A stretch of 38,911 nt of DNA from Candidatus Humimonas hydrogenitrophica (lineage in GTDB: Bacteria > Gemmatimonadota > Gemmatimonadetes > Palauibacterales > Palauibacteraceae): contig CANPVD010000033.1 of NCBI GenBank assembly GCA_947581615.1, positions 1 to 38,911 of the forward strand, in the 5' to 3' direction. The notes under the pieces were generated by a model. It did not search any database, had not been told where the DNA came from, and saw only the letters and a program-made list of their open reading frames with translations. Shown one piece after another: positions 8,955 through 18,244 of the stretch (positions are counted from its first letter, which is position 1; every line of letters begins with the position of its first letter). The position numbers were made by a program, and so were the translations under genes.

Positions 8955-8981
8955 TTAGCACTCGCGGAGGATGAGTGCTAG
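8955..8981 (+). promoter_or_regulatory. CIRCE element (HrcA operator) of groESL
   Basis: TTAGCACTC at 8955-8963 and GAGTGCTAG at 8973-8981 are separated by nine bases. This matches the CIRCE consensus TTAGCACTC-N9-GAGTGCTAA at all but the last base. CIRCE is bound by the repressor HrcA, itself refolded by GroE, so heat stress or excess unfolded protein derepresses the operon. It lies 49 bases before the groES start, inside the expected leader. hrcA is not in the window. Confidence 0.93.
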
Positions 8982-9030
8982 CAGGAGACGTCAGGACGAC
9001 TTCAGCGAACAGGCAAGGAGGACCCGGGAG

Positions 9031-9351
9031 ATGGCAACCGCATCGAAGGCCAAGGCGACGGTGAGCGTGCGACCGCTGGCCGACCGTGTCGTAGTGGAGC
9101 CCCTCGAGGAGACCGAGGAAATGCGCGGCGGGCTCTACATTCCAGACACGGCCAAGGAGAAGCCGCAGCAGGGGAAGGTGGTCGCCGTGGGCCCCGGCCG
9201 CCTGACCGACGAGGGCGAGCGGATCGAGGTCGAGCTGCAGGTCGGCGACCGGGTGCTGTACGGCAAGTATTCCGGCACCGAGGTCACGCTGGATGGGCAC
9301 GACGTCCTCATCGTTCGCGAGAGCGACGTCCTCGCGGTGCTCGAAAGCTAG
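9031..9351 (+). CDS. groES: Co-chaperonin GroES
   Basis: GroES is the heptameric lid of the GroEL folding chamber. The sequence [18 protein letters not shown], the mobile loop region [24 protein letters not shown] and the closing [15 protein letters not shown] are typical. The ATG at 9031 follows AAGGAGG at nine bases; a start at 8971 would fall inside the CIRCE spacer and is rejected. The first ten residues ([10 protein letters not shown]) are a short extension compared with common GroES. It is 107 bases upstream of groEL and shares its CIRCE control. Confidence 0.97.
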   Translation: MATASKAKATVSVRPLADRVVVEPLEETEEMRGGLYIPDTAKEKPQQGKVVAVGPGRLTDEGERIEVELQVGDRVLYGKYSGTEVTLDGHDVLIVRESDVLAVLES

Positions 9352-9452
9352 GCGACCGATTGGACGCACCCGGCGGGTGGCCGGGCGGAGCCTCTCTCCG
9401 CCGCGCCGGACCGCCGGTCGAACGGGCGAACATCGACACAGGACAGGAGTGA

Positions 9453-11114
<1,662 letters not shown>

Positions 11115-11179
11115 AGCCCGCCCCTCCGGGTTGGCTGCCGGGCCCGATGTCCGTGCAGCTCGCCCGTCGCCGAAGTGCG

Positions 11180-11213
11180 GAGAGCCCGGCCTCGTGCCGG
11201 GCTCTCGGCGTTT
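11180..11213 (+). terminator. Terminator hairpin after groEL
   Basis: GAGAGCCCGGC at 11180-11190 pairs perfectly with GCCGGGCTCTC at 11196-11206 across a five-base loop (CTCGT). Only three T follow (11211-11213), so it is a very stable but T-poor terminator. It ends the groES-groEL operon. Confidence 0.75.
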
Positions 11214-11252
11214 CGGGAATCGAGGAACGCGTTTAGGGGGACCTTTCGTTGC

Positions 11253-11277
11253 CCAAGGGAGGTAGCCAAGCCCTTGG
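11253..11277. repeat. Inverted repeat in leader of metallopeptidase lipoprotein gene
   Basis: CCAAGGG at 11253-11259 pairs with CCCTTGG at 11271-11277 around an eleven-base loop. It lies about 75 bases upstream of the lipoprotein start at 11353 and could be an operator or leader hairpin. No known regulator site was recognised. Confidence 0.35.
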
Positions 11278-11352
11278 TGGGGTGGGTGACGGAGGCCGCT
11301 CGGACTTCGTCTTCGACCAGAAGCCGGGACCCGCGACCGGGGAAGGGGAGCG

Positions 11353-13275
11353 ATGGCAGGCAAGCGGACAATGGGCCCGAGGAGCCGGGATGGGACTGCC
11401 GCTCGTGCGGCGATCTTCGTGGGCTTCGCGGCCCTGCTGGTCGGCTGCGGAGGCGGCACGACGGCTCCCAAGCCGACGGGCGACAGCACCGCCGTCAACC
11501 TCGACCTGGCCCTCGGACAGGGTCAGACGGTGACGGCGGACGGCAAGATCCTCAAGCTGCAGTTTCCGGCGGCCAGCGGGGCCCGTGAATACCGGCTCGC
11601 CGTGCAGAGCGCGTCCCAGACCACGGCCTCCACCTCCATGAAGCTGGTCACCTCGGCGTCGGGCTCGGGCTCGGCGGACGTCCGTACGCGGTACGCGGCG
11701 GCGCCACGCCTTTCATCCGGCCTCGCCCAACGCTGGGCGCAGCGCGATGCGATGGAGCTCAGGCTGCGGCTCAACATCCGGGCCTACCTGCGCGACCATC
11801 CGCTGCAGCCGGCGCGACCCGGCTCCGGGGGCGGGGGACCGGCCTTCGCTCTCCGCGCCGCCACGGCCCCCGCGGTGGGCGACACGCTGCACTTCAACTA
11901 CCCGGTGCAGAAGACCGACCTCACCATCACCTGTGACACCACGAAGGACAGCCGGATCACCGCCGTGGTCGAGAAGGTCGGCCAGCGAGCCGTCTTCGTG
12001 GCGGACACGGGCAACACCGCCGATTTCTCGGCCACCGACTACCAGCAGCTCGCCGATGAGTTCGACAATTACATCTTCGCCATCGACAGCGCCTACTTCG
12101 GCGGGCCGGCCGACATCGACAACAACGGCCACGTGATCGTGCTGTTCACCAAGGAGGTGAACGCGCTCACCTCCAAGGGCTCCCAGACCTTCATCGGCGG
12201 TTTCTTCATCCCCACGGACCTGGCGCGTCGCAACGCGAGCTCGACGGCCGGGTCGCAGACGGCGGGTACGTGCCCGACCAGCAACCAGGCCGAGATGCTG
12301 TACCTGCTGGCGCCCGATCCGAACGGCGACTTCAGCGACGCCGTGTCGATCACCCGAGCCAAGGAGAACGCCCGCAGCGTGAGCTCGCACGAGTTCCAGC
12401 ATCTGCTGGGGGCCGAGGACCGGATCATCAAGTCGGACGGTACCTTCAACGACCTCAACGACGTGTGGCTGGACGAGGGACTGTCCCACGTGGCCGAGGA
12501 GCTGGTCGGCCTGGCGGCAGGCGGGCACGGCGTGCGGAACAACCTCACCTTCAACGACGTGACCGGGAGCGGTCCGGCGCCCATCGGGGTGACCGAGACC
12601 CAGACAAAAGTGTTCAACACCTTTTTCCTGGACGACTTCGGCCGTCTGGCGCGGTATTTCCTGAACCCCTCTGGGACGCAGACGGTGGTCGCCGACAAGG
12701 ACCCCGGCGGTATCGCCTCGCTCGAGATGCGCGGCTTCGCCTGGGTGTTCCTGCGCTGGCTCGGTGACCACTACGGCCCCGCGGGCGGCGGCGCGATCCC
12801 GGGCAGCGACGAGCAGGTCCTGTTTCAGCGACTCGCCAGCGGCGGCCCCACGCACCAGGCGGGCATCGACGACATCATCGGCGCGATCGCGGACGTGACG
12901 GGCCAGCAGGTGACCTGGCCGGAGCTGCTGGCCGACTTCTCGATCATGCCGGACGTGGACGACGTTGGGGTGTCGCTGTCGTCGAGCCTTCAGGACCTGC
13001 CCACATGGGACCTGAGGGACGTCTATCTGGGGCTGCACAACAACAGCGGATCGGGACAGAACCCGGAGTTCCTGAAGCCCTATCCGCTTACCGTGACCAG
13101 CTCCGACTTCGTGGCCGATACCGTGTCGTTCTCGGTCAACGGGAGCGCGGAGAAGTACTTCGAGTTCAGCGGAACGAGCTCGGTTCCGACGTTCGAGTTG
13201 AAATTCACCGACCCGTCGGGCGGGGCGGTGGCGGGCTCGGCGAGCCTGCAGGTCACGGTGGTGCGAACGCAATAG
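11353..13275 (+). CDS. Predicted M30-like zinc metallopeptidase lipoprotein
   Basis: The 640-residue protein starts with a basic, hydrophobic lipoprotein signal ending at the lipobox LVGC, so it is probably anchored to a membrane outside the cytoplasm. The core has HEFQH at residues 346-350 (HExxH zinc motif with catalytic Glu347). About 25 residues later WLDEGLSHVAEE offers Glu375 as third ligand, the gluzincin arrangement seen in hyicolysin-like peptidase family M30. The segment DIDNNGHVIVLFTKEVN ahead of it also fits that family. The C-terminal ~100 residues look like a beta-rich domain. ATG 11353 is preceded by GGGGAG. Family placement is by motif only. Confidence 0.72.
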   Translation: MAGKRTMGPRSRDGTAARAAIFVGFAALLVGCGGGTTAPKPTGDSTAVNLDLALGQGQTVTADGKILKLQFPAASGAREYRLAVQSASQTTASTSMKLVTSASGSGSADVRTRYAAAPRLSSGLAQRWAQRDAMELRLRLNIRAYLRDHPLQPARPGSGGGGPAFALRAATAPAVGDTLHFNYPVQKTDLTITCDTTKDSRITAVVEKVGQRAVFVADTGNTADFSATDYQQLADEFDNYIFAIDSAYFGGPADIDNNGHVIVLFTKEVNALTSKGSQTFIGGFFIPTDLARRNASSTAGSQTAGTCPTSNQAEMLYLLAPDPNGDFSDAVSITRAKENARSVSSHEFQHLLGAEDRIIKSDGTFNDLNDVWLDEGLSHVAEELVGLAAGGHGVRNNLTFNDVTGSGPAPIGVTETQTKVFNTFFLDDFGRLARYFLNPSGTQTVVADKDPGGIASLEMRGFAWVFLRWLGDHYGPAGGGAIPGSDEQVLFQRLASGGPTHQAGIDDIIGAIADVTGQQVTWPELLADFSIMPDVDDVGVSLSSSLQDLPTWDLRDVYLGLHNNSGSGQNPEFLKPYPLTVTSSDFVADTVSFSVNGSAEKYFEFSGTSSVPTFELKFTDPSGGAVAGSASLQVTVVRTQ

Positions 13276-13355
13276 ACCCCGGGGACGGGCGGCGGGAGCC
13301 GGCGGAGGGCGACCGCTCCCGCGGCCGGAGGCGACCGAGGCGAGAGGAGGCGCGG

Positions 13356-13883
13356 ATGATCAGGACGGTTCGGACGGCGCTCGTGCTGCTCCTCGCGACG
13401 GGAGGGCCGGCGGCGTGCGCGCGCCAGGCGCGCGTCGAGTCCGGCCCCGCCGACAGCGCGGCCACCGATACCGCGACCGGCACGGTCCGGCAGGTCGGCA
13501 ATACGCCCTTCGTGCGCACGATCGTGGAGGATCCGTCCGGGGCGGTTCGGATCGTGGGTCCGTACGAGAGCGAGATCAGCCGCCTGGTGGGAGCGCGCGT
13601 GCAGGCGGTGGGGGTCATCGACTCCGCCTCCCGTGGCCGGGCCATGGGGCCGGACCTGCGGGCCTCCGGCTACACGATCCTCTCGGTGGACGGCGACCGT
13701 CCCACGGTCGGCTATCTGCGCCGCTCGGACGCCGGAGACTTCTTCCTGCGGACCGAGGAGGGGCACGACGTGCCCCTGAGCTCCGTCTCGAGCGCGCTGG
13801 CGGACCAGGTCGGCGCCAAGGTGTGGGTGGTGACCAATGCGCAGGGAGCCGTGGCGCGGTACGGCATCCTGAAGCGGCCCTGA
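13356..13883 (+). CDS. Putative lipoprotein, hypothetical
   Basis: A 175-residue protein with a lipoprotein-type signal (TALVLLLATGGPAAC, Cys at about residue 21), then a Ser/Thr/Asp linker and a compact soluble domain. That domain (FVRTIVEDPSGAVRIVGPYESEI ... LVGARVQAVGV) is rich in short beta strands and may be OB-like, but no family was recognised. AGAGGAGG at 13343-13350 supports the ATG. It follows the metallopeptidase gene by 80 bases in the same direction and may be co-transcribed with it. Confidence 0.65.
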   Translation: MIRTVRTALVLLLATGGPAACARQARVESGPADSAATDTATGTVRQVGNTPFVRTIVEDPSGAVRIVGPYESEISRLVGARVQAVGVIDSASRGRAMGPDLRASGYTILSVDGDRPTVGYLRRSDAGDFFLRTEEGHDVPLSSVSSALADQVGAKVWVVTNAQGAVARYGILKRP

Positions 13884-13933
13884 TTCGGGCCGGTCCGCCG
13901 CTTTCGGCGGGCCCTCGGCGGGCCTAGGTTCTG

Positions 13934-13962
13934 CGGCCCGGGCGTCGCCGACGCCCGGGCCG
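13934..13962 (+). terminator. Perfect 13-bp hairpin between lipoprotein gene and thrS
   Basis: Bases 13934-13946 pair perfectly with 13950-13962 across a three-base loop (GCC). There is no T-run. It could end the preceding lipoprotein transcript, or be a structured thrS leader, since it finishes 31 bases before the thrS ATG. A smaller hairpin, CCGCCG/CGGCGG, stands upstream near 13890-13905. Confidence 0.45.
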
Positions 13963-13993
13963 ACTCACATCACGGATCATCGACGGGTATGCG

Positions 13994-15937
13994 ATGAGCG
14001 ACCAGACGATCACGATCACCCTCCCCGACGGCTCCACGAGGGATCTGCCGGCCGGGACCACGGCCGCGGACCTGGCCGCCTCGATCGGACCGGGCCTGGC
14101 CCGCGACGCGGTGGCGGCCAGAACGGACGGCGAGCTGCGGGACCTGGATCGGCCGCTGCCCGACGGAGCCCGAACCTCGATCGTGACCCGGGACGACGAC
14201 AGCGCCGATGCGCTGTACGTCCTGCGGCACACGGCGGCCCACGTGCTGGCCTCGGCGGTGCGCGAGCTCCACCCGGAGGCCGGGATCGGTTTCGGTCCGC
14301 CCATCGAGGAAGGGTTCTACTACGACTTCGACGTCCCGGAGCCGTTCACCCCCGACGACCTCGAGCGCATCGAGGCCGCCATGCGGGACGTGGTCGAGGC
14401 CGACCTCCCCATGCAGCGGCGGGAGGTGAGCCGGGAGGAGGCGCGCGGGCTGTTCGAGGGAGACCCCTACAAGCTCGAGCGGCTGGCGGAGATCCCCGAG
14501 GACGAGACGATCTCGATCTACCGAGACGGCGAGTTCGTGGACCTGTGCCGGGGACCTCACGTGCCGCGTACGGGCGAGGTGCGCCACTTCCGGCTCCTGT
14601 CGGCCGCCGGCGCCTACTGGAGAGGCGACGAGCACCGGCCCATGCTGCAGCGCATCTACGGCACGGCCTTCTATTCGGAAGCCGCACTCGAGAAGCACCT
14701 GCACCAGCTCGAGGAGGCCCGCAAGCGGGACCATCGCAAGCTGGGCCAGGAGCTCGACCTGTTCAGCATCGAGGAGGACGCCGGGGCCGGGCTCGTGTTC
14801 TGGCATCCCAAGGGGGCCACGGTGCAGCTCCACCTGCGCCGCTGGATCGAGGACCTCCTGGCGGCCCAGGACTACGATTTCGTGTTCACGCCGCACGTGA
14901 GCAGCGAGAAGCTGTTCGCCCGCTCCGGTCACCTGCAGACGTATGCCGAGAACATGTTCCCGCGCATGCAGGGGGAAGGCGAAGGTGAGGCCTACCGCGT
15001 CAAGCCCATGAACTGCCCGGGGCACATCCTGATCTACGCCTCTCGCCAGAGAAGCTACAGGGACCTGCCGCTGCGTCTGTCCGAGATCGCCAACGTGTAC
15101 CGGTACGAGCGCTCGGGCACCCTGCACGGGCTCCTGCGCGTCCGCATGCTGACCATGGACGATGGGCACCTGTTCTGCACGCCCGAGCAGGTGGAGGACG
15201 AGATCTTCACCTGCCTGGACCTGGTCGACACGGTCATGGGCACCCTGGGCCTCGAATACCGCTTCGACCTCTCCACCCGGCCGGAGAACCGGATCGGCGA
15301 CGACGAGGTGTGGGACCGGGCCGAGTCCGCCCTGCGGCAGGCGCTGGAGAGGGCCGGGGCCGACTACGGCCTCGACGAAGGGGGCGGCGCCTTCTACGGC
15401 CCCAAGATCGACATCAAGTTCCGGGACGCCATTGGCCGCGAGTGGCAGGGAGCCACGATCCAGCTGGACTTCAACCTGCCCGAGCGCTTCGAGCTGGAGT
15501 TCATCGGTCCCGACAACGCACCGCACCGGCCGGTCATGATCCACCGCGCCATCTTCGGTACGTTGGAGCGGTTCACGGGCGTGCTCATCGAGCACTTCGG
15601 CGGAGCCTTCCCGACGTGGCTGGCGCCGGTACAGGCCAGGGTGATCCCGATCACCGAGGACCAGGAGGAAGCGGCCGGCGATGTGGTCCGTGCGCTCAAG
15701 GCGGCAGGGATCCGGGTCGAGATCGATGCCCGCTCCGACACGCTGAGCTACCGGGTGCGGGATGGTGAGCTGCAGAAGGTGCCCTACCTCCTGGTGGTGG
15801 GAGCCCGCGAGGTGGAGGCGGGCACCGTGGCGGTGCGGGCCCGCGGGGCCGAAAAGAAGCAGGAGGTCATGTCGGTGGAGGCCTTCGTGGACCGCGTCGC
15901 GCGCGAGATCGATACTCGGTCGCTGGCCCCGGCCTGA
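13994..15937 (+). CDS. thrS: Threonine--tRNA ligase
   Basis: ThrS charges tRNA-Thr. The 647-residue protein has the full domain set: N-terminal TGS domain (TITLPDGSTRDLPAGTTAADLAA), the editing domain with HTAAHVLASAV near residue 78 and a CRGPHVPRTG segment, the class II catalytic core, and a C-terminal anticodon-binding domain from LAPVQARVIPI. Zinc ligands fit MNCPGH, the His in MDDGHLFC, and HRAIFG. The second motif reads MLTMDDGH where Escherichia coli has FTQDDAH. The start at 13994 has only a weak ribosome binding site. The order thrS then infC-rpmI-rplT-pheST is as in enterobacteria, except that a reversed cytochrome gene intervenes. Confidence 0.98.
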   Translation: MSDQTITITLPDGSTRDLPAGTTAADLAASIGPGLARDAVAARTDGELRDLDRPLPDGARTSIVTRDDDSADALYVLRHTAAHVLASAVRELHPEAGIGFGPPIEEGFYYDFDVPEPFTPDDLERIEAAMRDVVEADLPMQRREVSREEARGLFEGDPYKLERLAEIPEDETISIYRDGEFVDLCRGPHVPRTGEVRHFRLLSAAGAYWRGDEHRPMLQRIYGTAFYSEAALEKHLHQLEEARKRDHRKLGQELDLFSIEEDAGAGLVFWHPKGATVQLHLRRWIEDLLAAQDYDFVFTPHVSSEKLFARSGHLQTYAENMFPRMQGEGEGEAYRVKPMNCPGHILIYASRQRSYRDLPLRLSEIANVYRYERSGTLHGLLRVRMLTMDDGHLFCTPEQVEDEIFTCLDLVDTVMGTLGLEYRFDLSTRPENRIGDDEVWDRAESALRQALERAGADYGLDEGGGAFYGPKIDIKFRDAIGREWQGATIQLDFNLPERFELEFIGPDNAPHRPVMIHRAIFGTLERFTGVLIEHFGGAFPTWLAPVQARVIPITEDQEEAAGDVVRALKAAGIRVEIDARSDTLSYRVRDGELQKVPYLLVVGAREVEAGTVAVRARGAEKKQEVMSVEAFVDRVAREIDTRSLAPA

Positions 15938-15974
15938 GCGGGTTCCCGGGAGGCCCCGCGGCGGGCGGCGCGGC

Positions 15975-16679
15975 TCAGCCGCCCGAGGCTTCCCCGCTCG
16001 TCGCCCCGCTCTTCGGATGCTCGTGCTCGTGCTCTTCGCTGCTCTCGGCGGGGGTCGTGGCCACCAGCGAGTCGTACTGGGCGGCGGTCATGCCCCGGCG
16101 CAGCCGGTTCACGAACGCGACCATGTCCCAGATCTCGGCGTCGGAGTGGGAGCCGCCGAAGGCGGGCATCCCGGTCATCTCGACGCCGTACTTGACCTTC
16201 CAGAAGTTGTGCTGGTTCTCCCGCATCTCGTGCGCCTCGCGGTCCGCGCCTCCGCCGGATCGCCGGCCCTCTCCCGCCTCCGCGCTCCGGGCCTCCATCT
16301 GCTGCCGACGGGCCCGCAGGCGGGCCAGGTCCTCGGGCGTGCGGAAGAAGCGTGGTGGCACGGGGTTCATGTCGGAGGCGAACTCCTCACGGCCCTTTCC
16401 GGGCACGCCGTGGCAGTCCACGCACGATTCGCGGTAGTGGATAAAGCCCTTGCGGATGCGGGCCGTGTCGTCGAGGTCGGGGACGGTCAGGTTCTTCGCC
16501 CGCCGCTCGATGGAGTGGCTGCGGACGGTGTTGAGCACCCAGCGCTCGAGGCCCGAGGTCGGCGCGGAGGCCGCCACGTCGAAGGTGCCGGAGACCATGA
16601 AAAGCCAGATGGCGCCCGCCGCCACGACGAGGCAGACGACGACGGTTCCGATGATCGTGAGTGCCCTGGATCCCTTCAA
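15975..16679 (-). CDS. Membrane-anchored class I cytochrome c
   Basis: A 234-residue protein with one N-terminal membrane helix (ALTIIGTVVVCLVVAAGAIW) and a single haem c site, CVDCH at residues 86-90. The likely axial Met171 is in MTGMPAFGG, followed by DAEIWDMVAFVNRL, the usual C-terminal helix. Between them is a charged Arg/Glu-rich insert (about residues 115-155). The tail is His/Glu rich (EEHEHEH). It should carry electrons on the outer face of the inner membrane; its partner is unknown. No ATG or GTG occurs at the right place; a TTG at 16679 follows GGGGGAG on the minus strand and is the best start. Convergent with thrS. Confidence 0.82.
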   Translation of the reverse strand: MKGSRALTIIGTVVVCLVVAAGAIWLFMVSGTFDVAASAPTSGLERWVLNTVRSHSIERRAKNLTVPDLDDTARIRKGFIHYRESCVDCHGVPGKGREEFASDMNPVPPRFFRTPEDLARLRARRQQMEARSAEAGEGRRSGGGADREAHEMRENQHNFWKVKYGVEMTGMPAFGGSHSDAEIWDMVAFVNRLRRGMTAAQYDSLVATTPAESSEEHEHEHPKSGATSGEASGG

Positions 16680-16884
16680 GGTCTCCCCCGCTCGCTTCCC
16701 ATGGAGTGCTCCTGTGTGCGGTGCGCGGCTGCCCAGTCTAGGGCACCGGGCGTCGTGCGTCGAGTCGGACGTCGCCTCCTCGACGGCCCGGCGTCCGGCC
16801 GTGACTCCGCGCGCGACGCGGGGCTTGTCCCGCGAACGCCGTGCCGGAGTCCGAGAAGGGGGGCGCCGTCGGCCGAGTCCTCGA
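16680..16884. other. Divergent region between cytochrome c gene and infC operon promoter
   Basis: The first part of the 456-base gap between the cytochrome c start and the infC start. It should hold the cytochrome promoter on the minus strand, but no clear -35/-10 pair was recognised there. No gene-like reading frame is seen. Confidence 0.4.
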
Positions 16885-16913
16885 TTGACGATGGGAGCCG
16901 CATCGCCTAGCTT
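16885..16913 (+). promoter_or_regulatory. Predicted sigma-70-type promoter of infC operon
   Basis: TTGACG at 16885-16890 and TAGCTT at 16908-16913 are separated by 17 bases, the optimal spacing. Transcription would start near 16920 and leave a leader of about 215 bases before infC. Confidence 0.55.
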
Positions 16914-16919
16914 CTCCTT

Positions 16920-17135
16920 CACAACGAGGCAAGTGGAGCGGAGGCTCCCACCTTTCGGCGCGCCCGTGGACGGGCGCGGCCGCCGGGTCGCAGGGGACGA
17001 GGCGAGCGCGCGGGGCGCGGTCGCTTCGCCGTGACTGCACCCGGTCGGCTCTGCCGAACCGGGTTTTTTCGTGCCGTCGGGCGCAGCGTGGCCGCCGGGC
17101 CCCGGCGGCGGACGGCTGTCGGCCGCGAGGTCCAG
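16920..17135 (+). other. Structured leader of infC-rpmI-rplT-pheST operon
   Basis: The leader contains a hairpin GTGG-AGC/GCTC-CCAC around 16933-16951 with one bulge, a perfect eight-pair hairpin at 16959-16978 with loop TGGA, and a GGCGA...TTCGCC pairing near 17001-17030. These are followed by a terminator hairpin at 17039-17069. A terminator inside the leader of a ribosomal-protein and IF-3 operon suggests attenuation, by analogy with the L20 leaders of other bacteria. The sequence was not matched to a known leader family. Confidence 0.5.
17039..17069 (+). terminator. Rho-independent terminator (attenuator) upstream of infC
   Basis: ACCCGGT+CGGC at 17039-17049 pairs with GCCG+ACCGGGT at 17053-17064, with a three-base loop (TCT) and one bulged A at 17057. 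A run of six T (17064-17069) follows. It lies 66 bases upstream of the infC start, behind the predicted promoter, so it must be read through for operon expression. Confidence 0.8.
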
Positions 17136-17648
17136 TTGAGCCAGGGCGAGCTCCGCGTCAACGACGCGATCCGGATCAGCCCGGTGCGTCTGGTGGACGA
17201 GACGGGTGCCCAGGTCGGCGTCCTGCCCATCGAGGAGGCCCGGTCCATGGCCGAGGAACGTGGCCTGGACCTGGTGGAGGTGGCGCCGGACTCCCGGCCT
17301 CCGGTGTGCCGGATCATGGACTACGGGAAGTACAGGTACGAGCTGGCGCGGAAGACCAGGGAATCGCGCCGCAAGCAGCACGTCGTGCACGTCAAGGAGG
17401 TCAAGCTCCGCCCGGCCATCGACGAGCACGACCTGGGCGTGAAGCTGCGCCGGGCCCGCGAGTTCCTGGCCGCGGGCGACCGGGTCAAGTTCACGGTCAG
17501 GTTCCGGGGCCGAGAAGTGACGCGCCCGGAGTTCGGGCACCGGCTCCTGGAGCGGATCCGGACGGAGCTCGAGGAGCTGGCCGTGGTGGACTCGGGCCTG
17601 AGCCACGAGGGCCGGAACATGAGCCTCGTACTGGCCCCGCGCCGCTGA
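17136..17648 (+). CDS. infC: Translation initiation factor IF-3
   Basis: IF-3 binds the 30S subunit, checks the initiator tRNA and start codon, and prevents premature 50S joining. The sequence [55 protein letters not shown] and the C-terminal [14 protein letters not shown] and [12 protein letters not shown] segments are diagnostic. The TTG at 17136 was chosen because GAGG stands five bases upstream and it gives 170 residues. The GTG at 17031 is rejected because it would put the leader terminator inside the coding region. Non-ATG starts are typical of infC and allow IF-3 to limit its own synthesis. Confidence 0.95.
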   Translation: MSQGELRVNDAIRISPVRLVDETGAQVGVLPIEEARSMAEERGLDLVEVAPDSRPPVCRIMDYGKYRYELARKTRESRRKQHVVHVKEVKLRPAIDEHDLGVKLRRAREFLAAGDRVKFTVRFRGREVTRPEFGHRLLERIRTELEELAVVDSGLSHEGRNMSLVLAPRR

Positions 17649-17688
17649 TGCGGCTCGGACGAGAGATCGGACCACAGAGGACGCGATC

Positions 17689-17886
17689 ATGCCGAAGATG
17701 AAGACCAACCGTTCGGCCGCGAAGCGCTTCAAGAAGACGGGAAGCGGCAAGTACCGGCGGAACCGGGCGTTCAAGAGCCACATCCTGACCAAGAAGACGA
17801 CCAAGCGGAAGCGCCGTCTGCGCCACTCGACGCTGGTGTCCAAGGCCGACGAGAAGCGCGTGCGCCGCCTGCTGGCGGGGGGCTGA
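17689..17886 (+). CDS. rpmI: 50S ribosomal protein L35
   Basis: A 65-residue, very basic protein that starts [20 protein letters not shown] and contains the [10 protein letters not shown] segment of L35. It lies 40 bases after infC and one base before rplT, in the order infC-rpmI-rplT found in most bacteria. Confidence 0.98.
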   Translation: MPKMKTNRSAAKRFKKTGSGKYRRNRAFKSHILTKKTTKRKRRLRHSTLVSKADEKRVRRLLAGG

Positions 17887-17887
17887 C

Positions 17888-18244
17888 ATGCCGCGCGTGA
17901 AGACGAACGTGGCGCGCAACAAGCGCCGAAAGAAGATCCTCGAGGAGGCCAAGGGCTACTTCGGGGGCCGCTCCAAGCTGTATCGTCCGGCCAAGAACGC
18001 CGTCGAGCGCGGCTGGCAGTACGCCTACCGCGATCGCCGGAGGAAGAAGCGGGACTTCCGCCGCCTGTGGATCAGCCGGATCAACGCCGCCGCGCGGCAG
18101 AATGGTCTGTCCTATTCTCGCTTCATCAATGGACTAAAGACCGCTGACATCAAGCTCAATCGCAAGGTCCTCGCGGACCTGGCGGTGCGCGAGCCGGAGG
18201 CTTTCGCCGAGTTGACCCGCATCGCCGCCGAGCAGATCGGTTGA
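17888..18244 (+). CDS. rplT: 50S ribosomal protein L20
   Basis: The 118-residue protein shows [54 protein letters not shown] and SRFINGLK, diagnostic of L20. L20 binds 23S rRNA early in 50S assembly and in several bacteria represses its own operon through the leader. That makes it a candidate controller of the leader hairpins upstream of infC. Its TGA overlaps the TTG start of pheS. Confidence 0.98.
   Translation: MPRVKTNVARNKRRKKILEEAKGYFGGRSKLYRPAKNAVERGWQYAYRDRRRKKRDFRRLWISRINAAARQNGLSYSRFINGLKTADIKLNRKVLADLAVREPEAFAELTRIAAEQIG

Noticed and set aside
17031-17135. GTG at 17031 as the infC start
   Set aside because: It would place the terminator hairpin and T-run at 17039-17069 inside the coding region, and IF-3 homology begins only after 17136.
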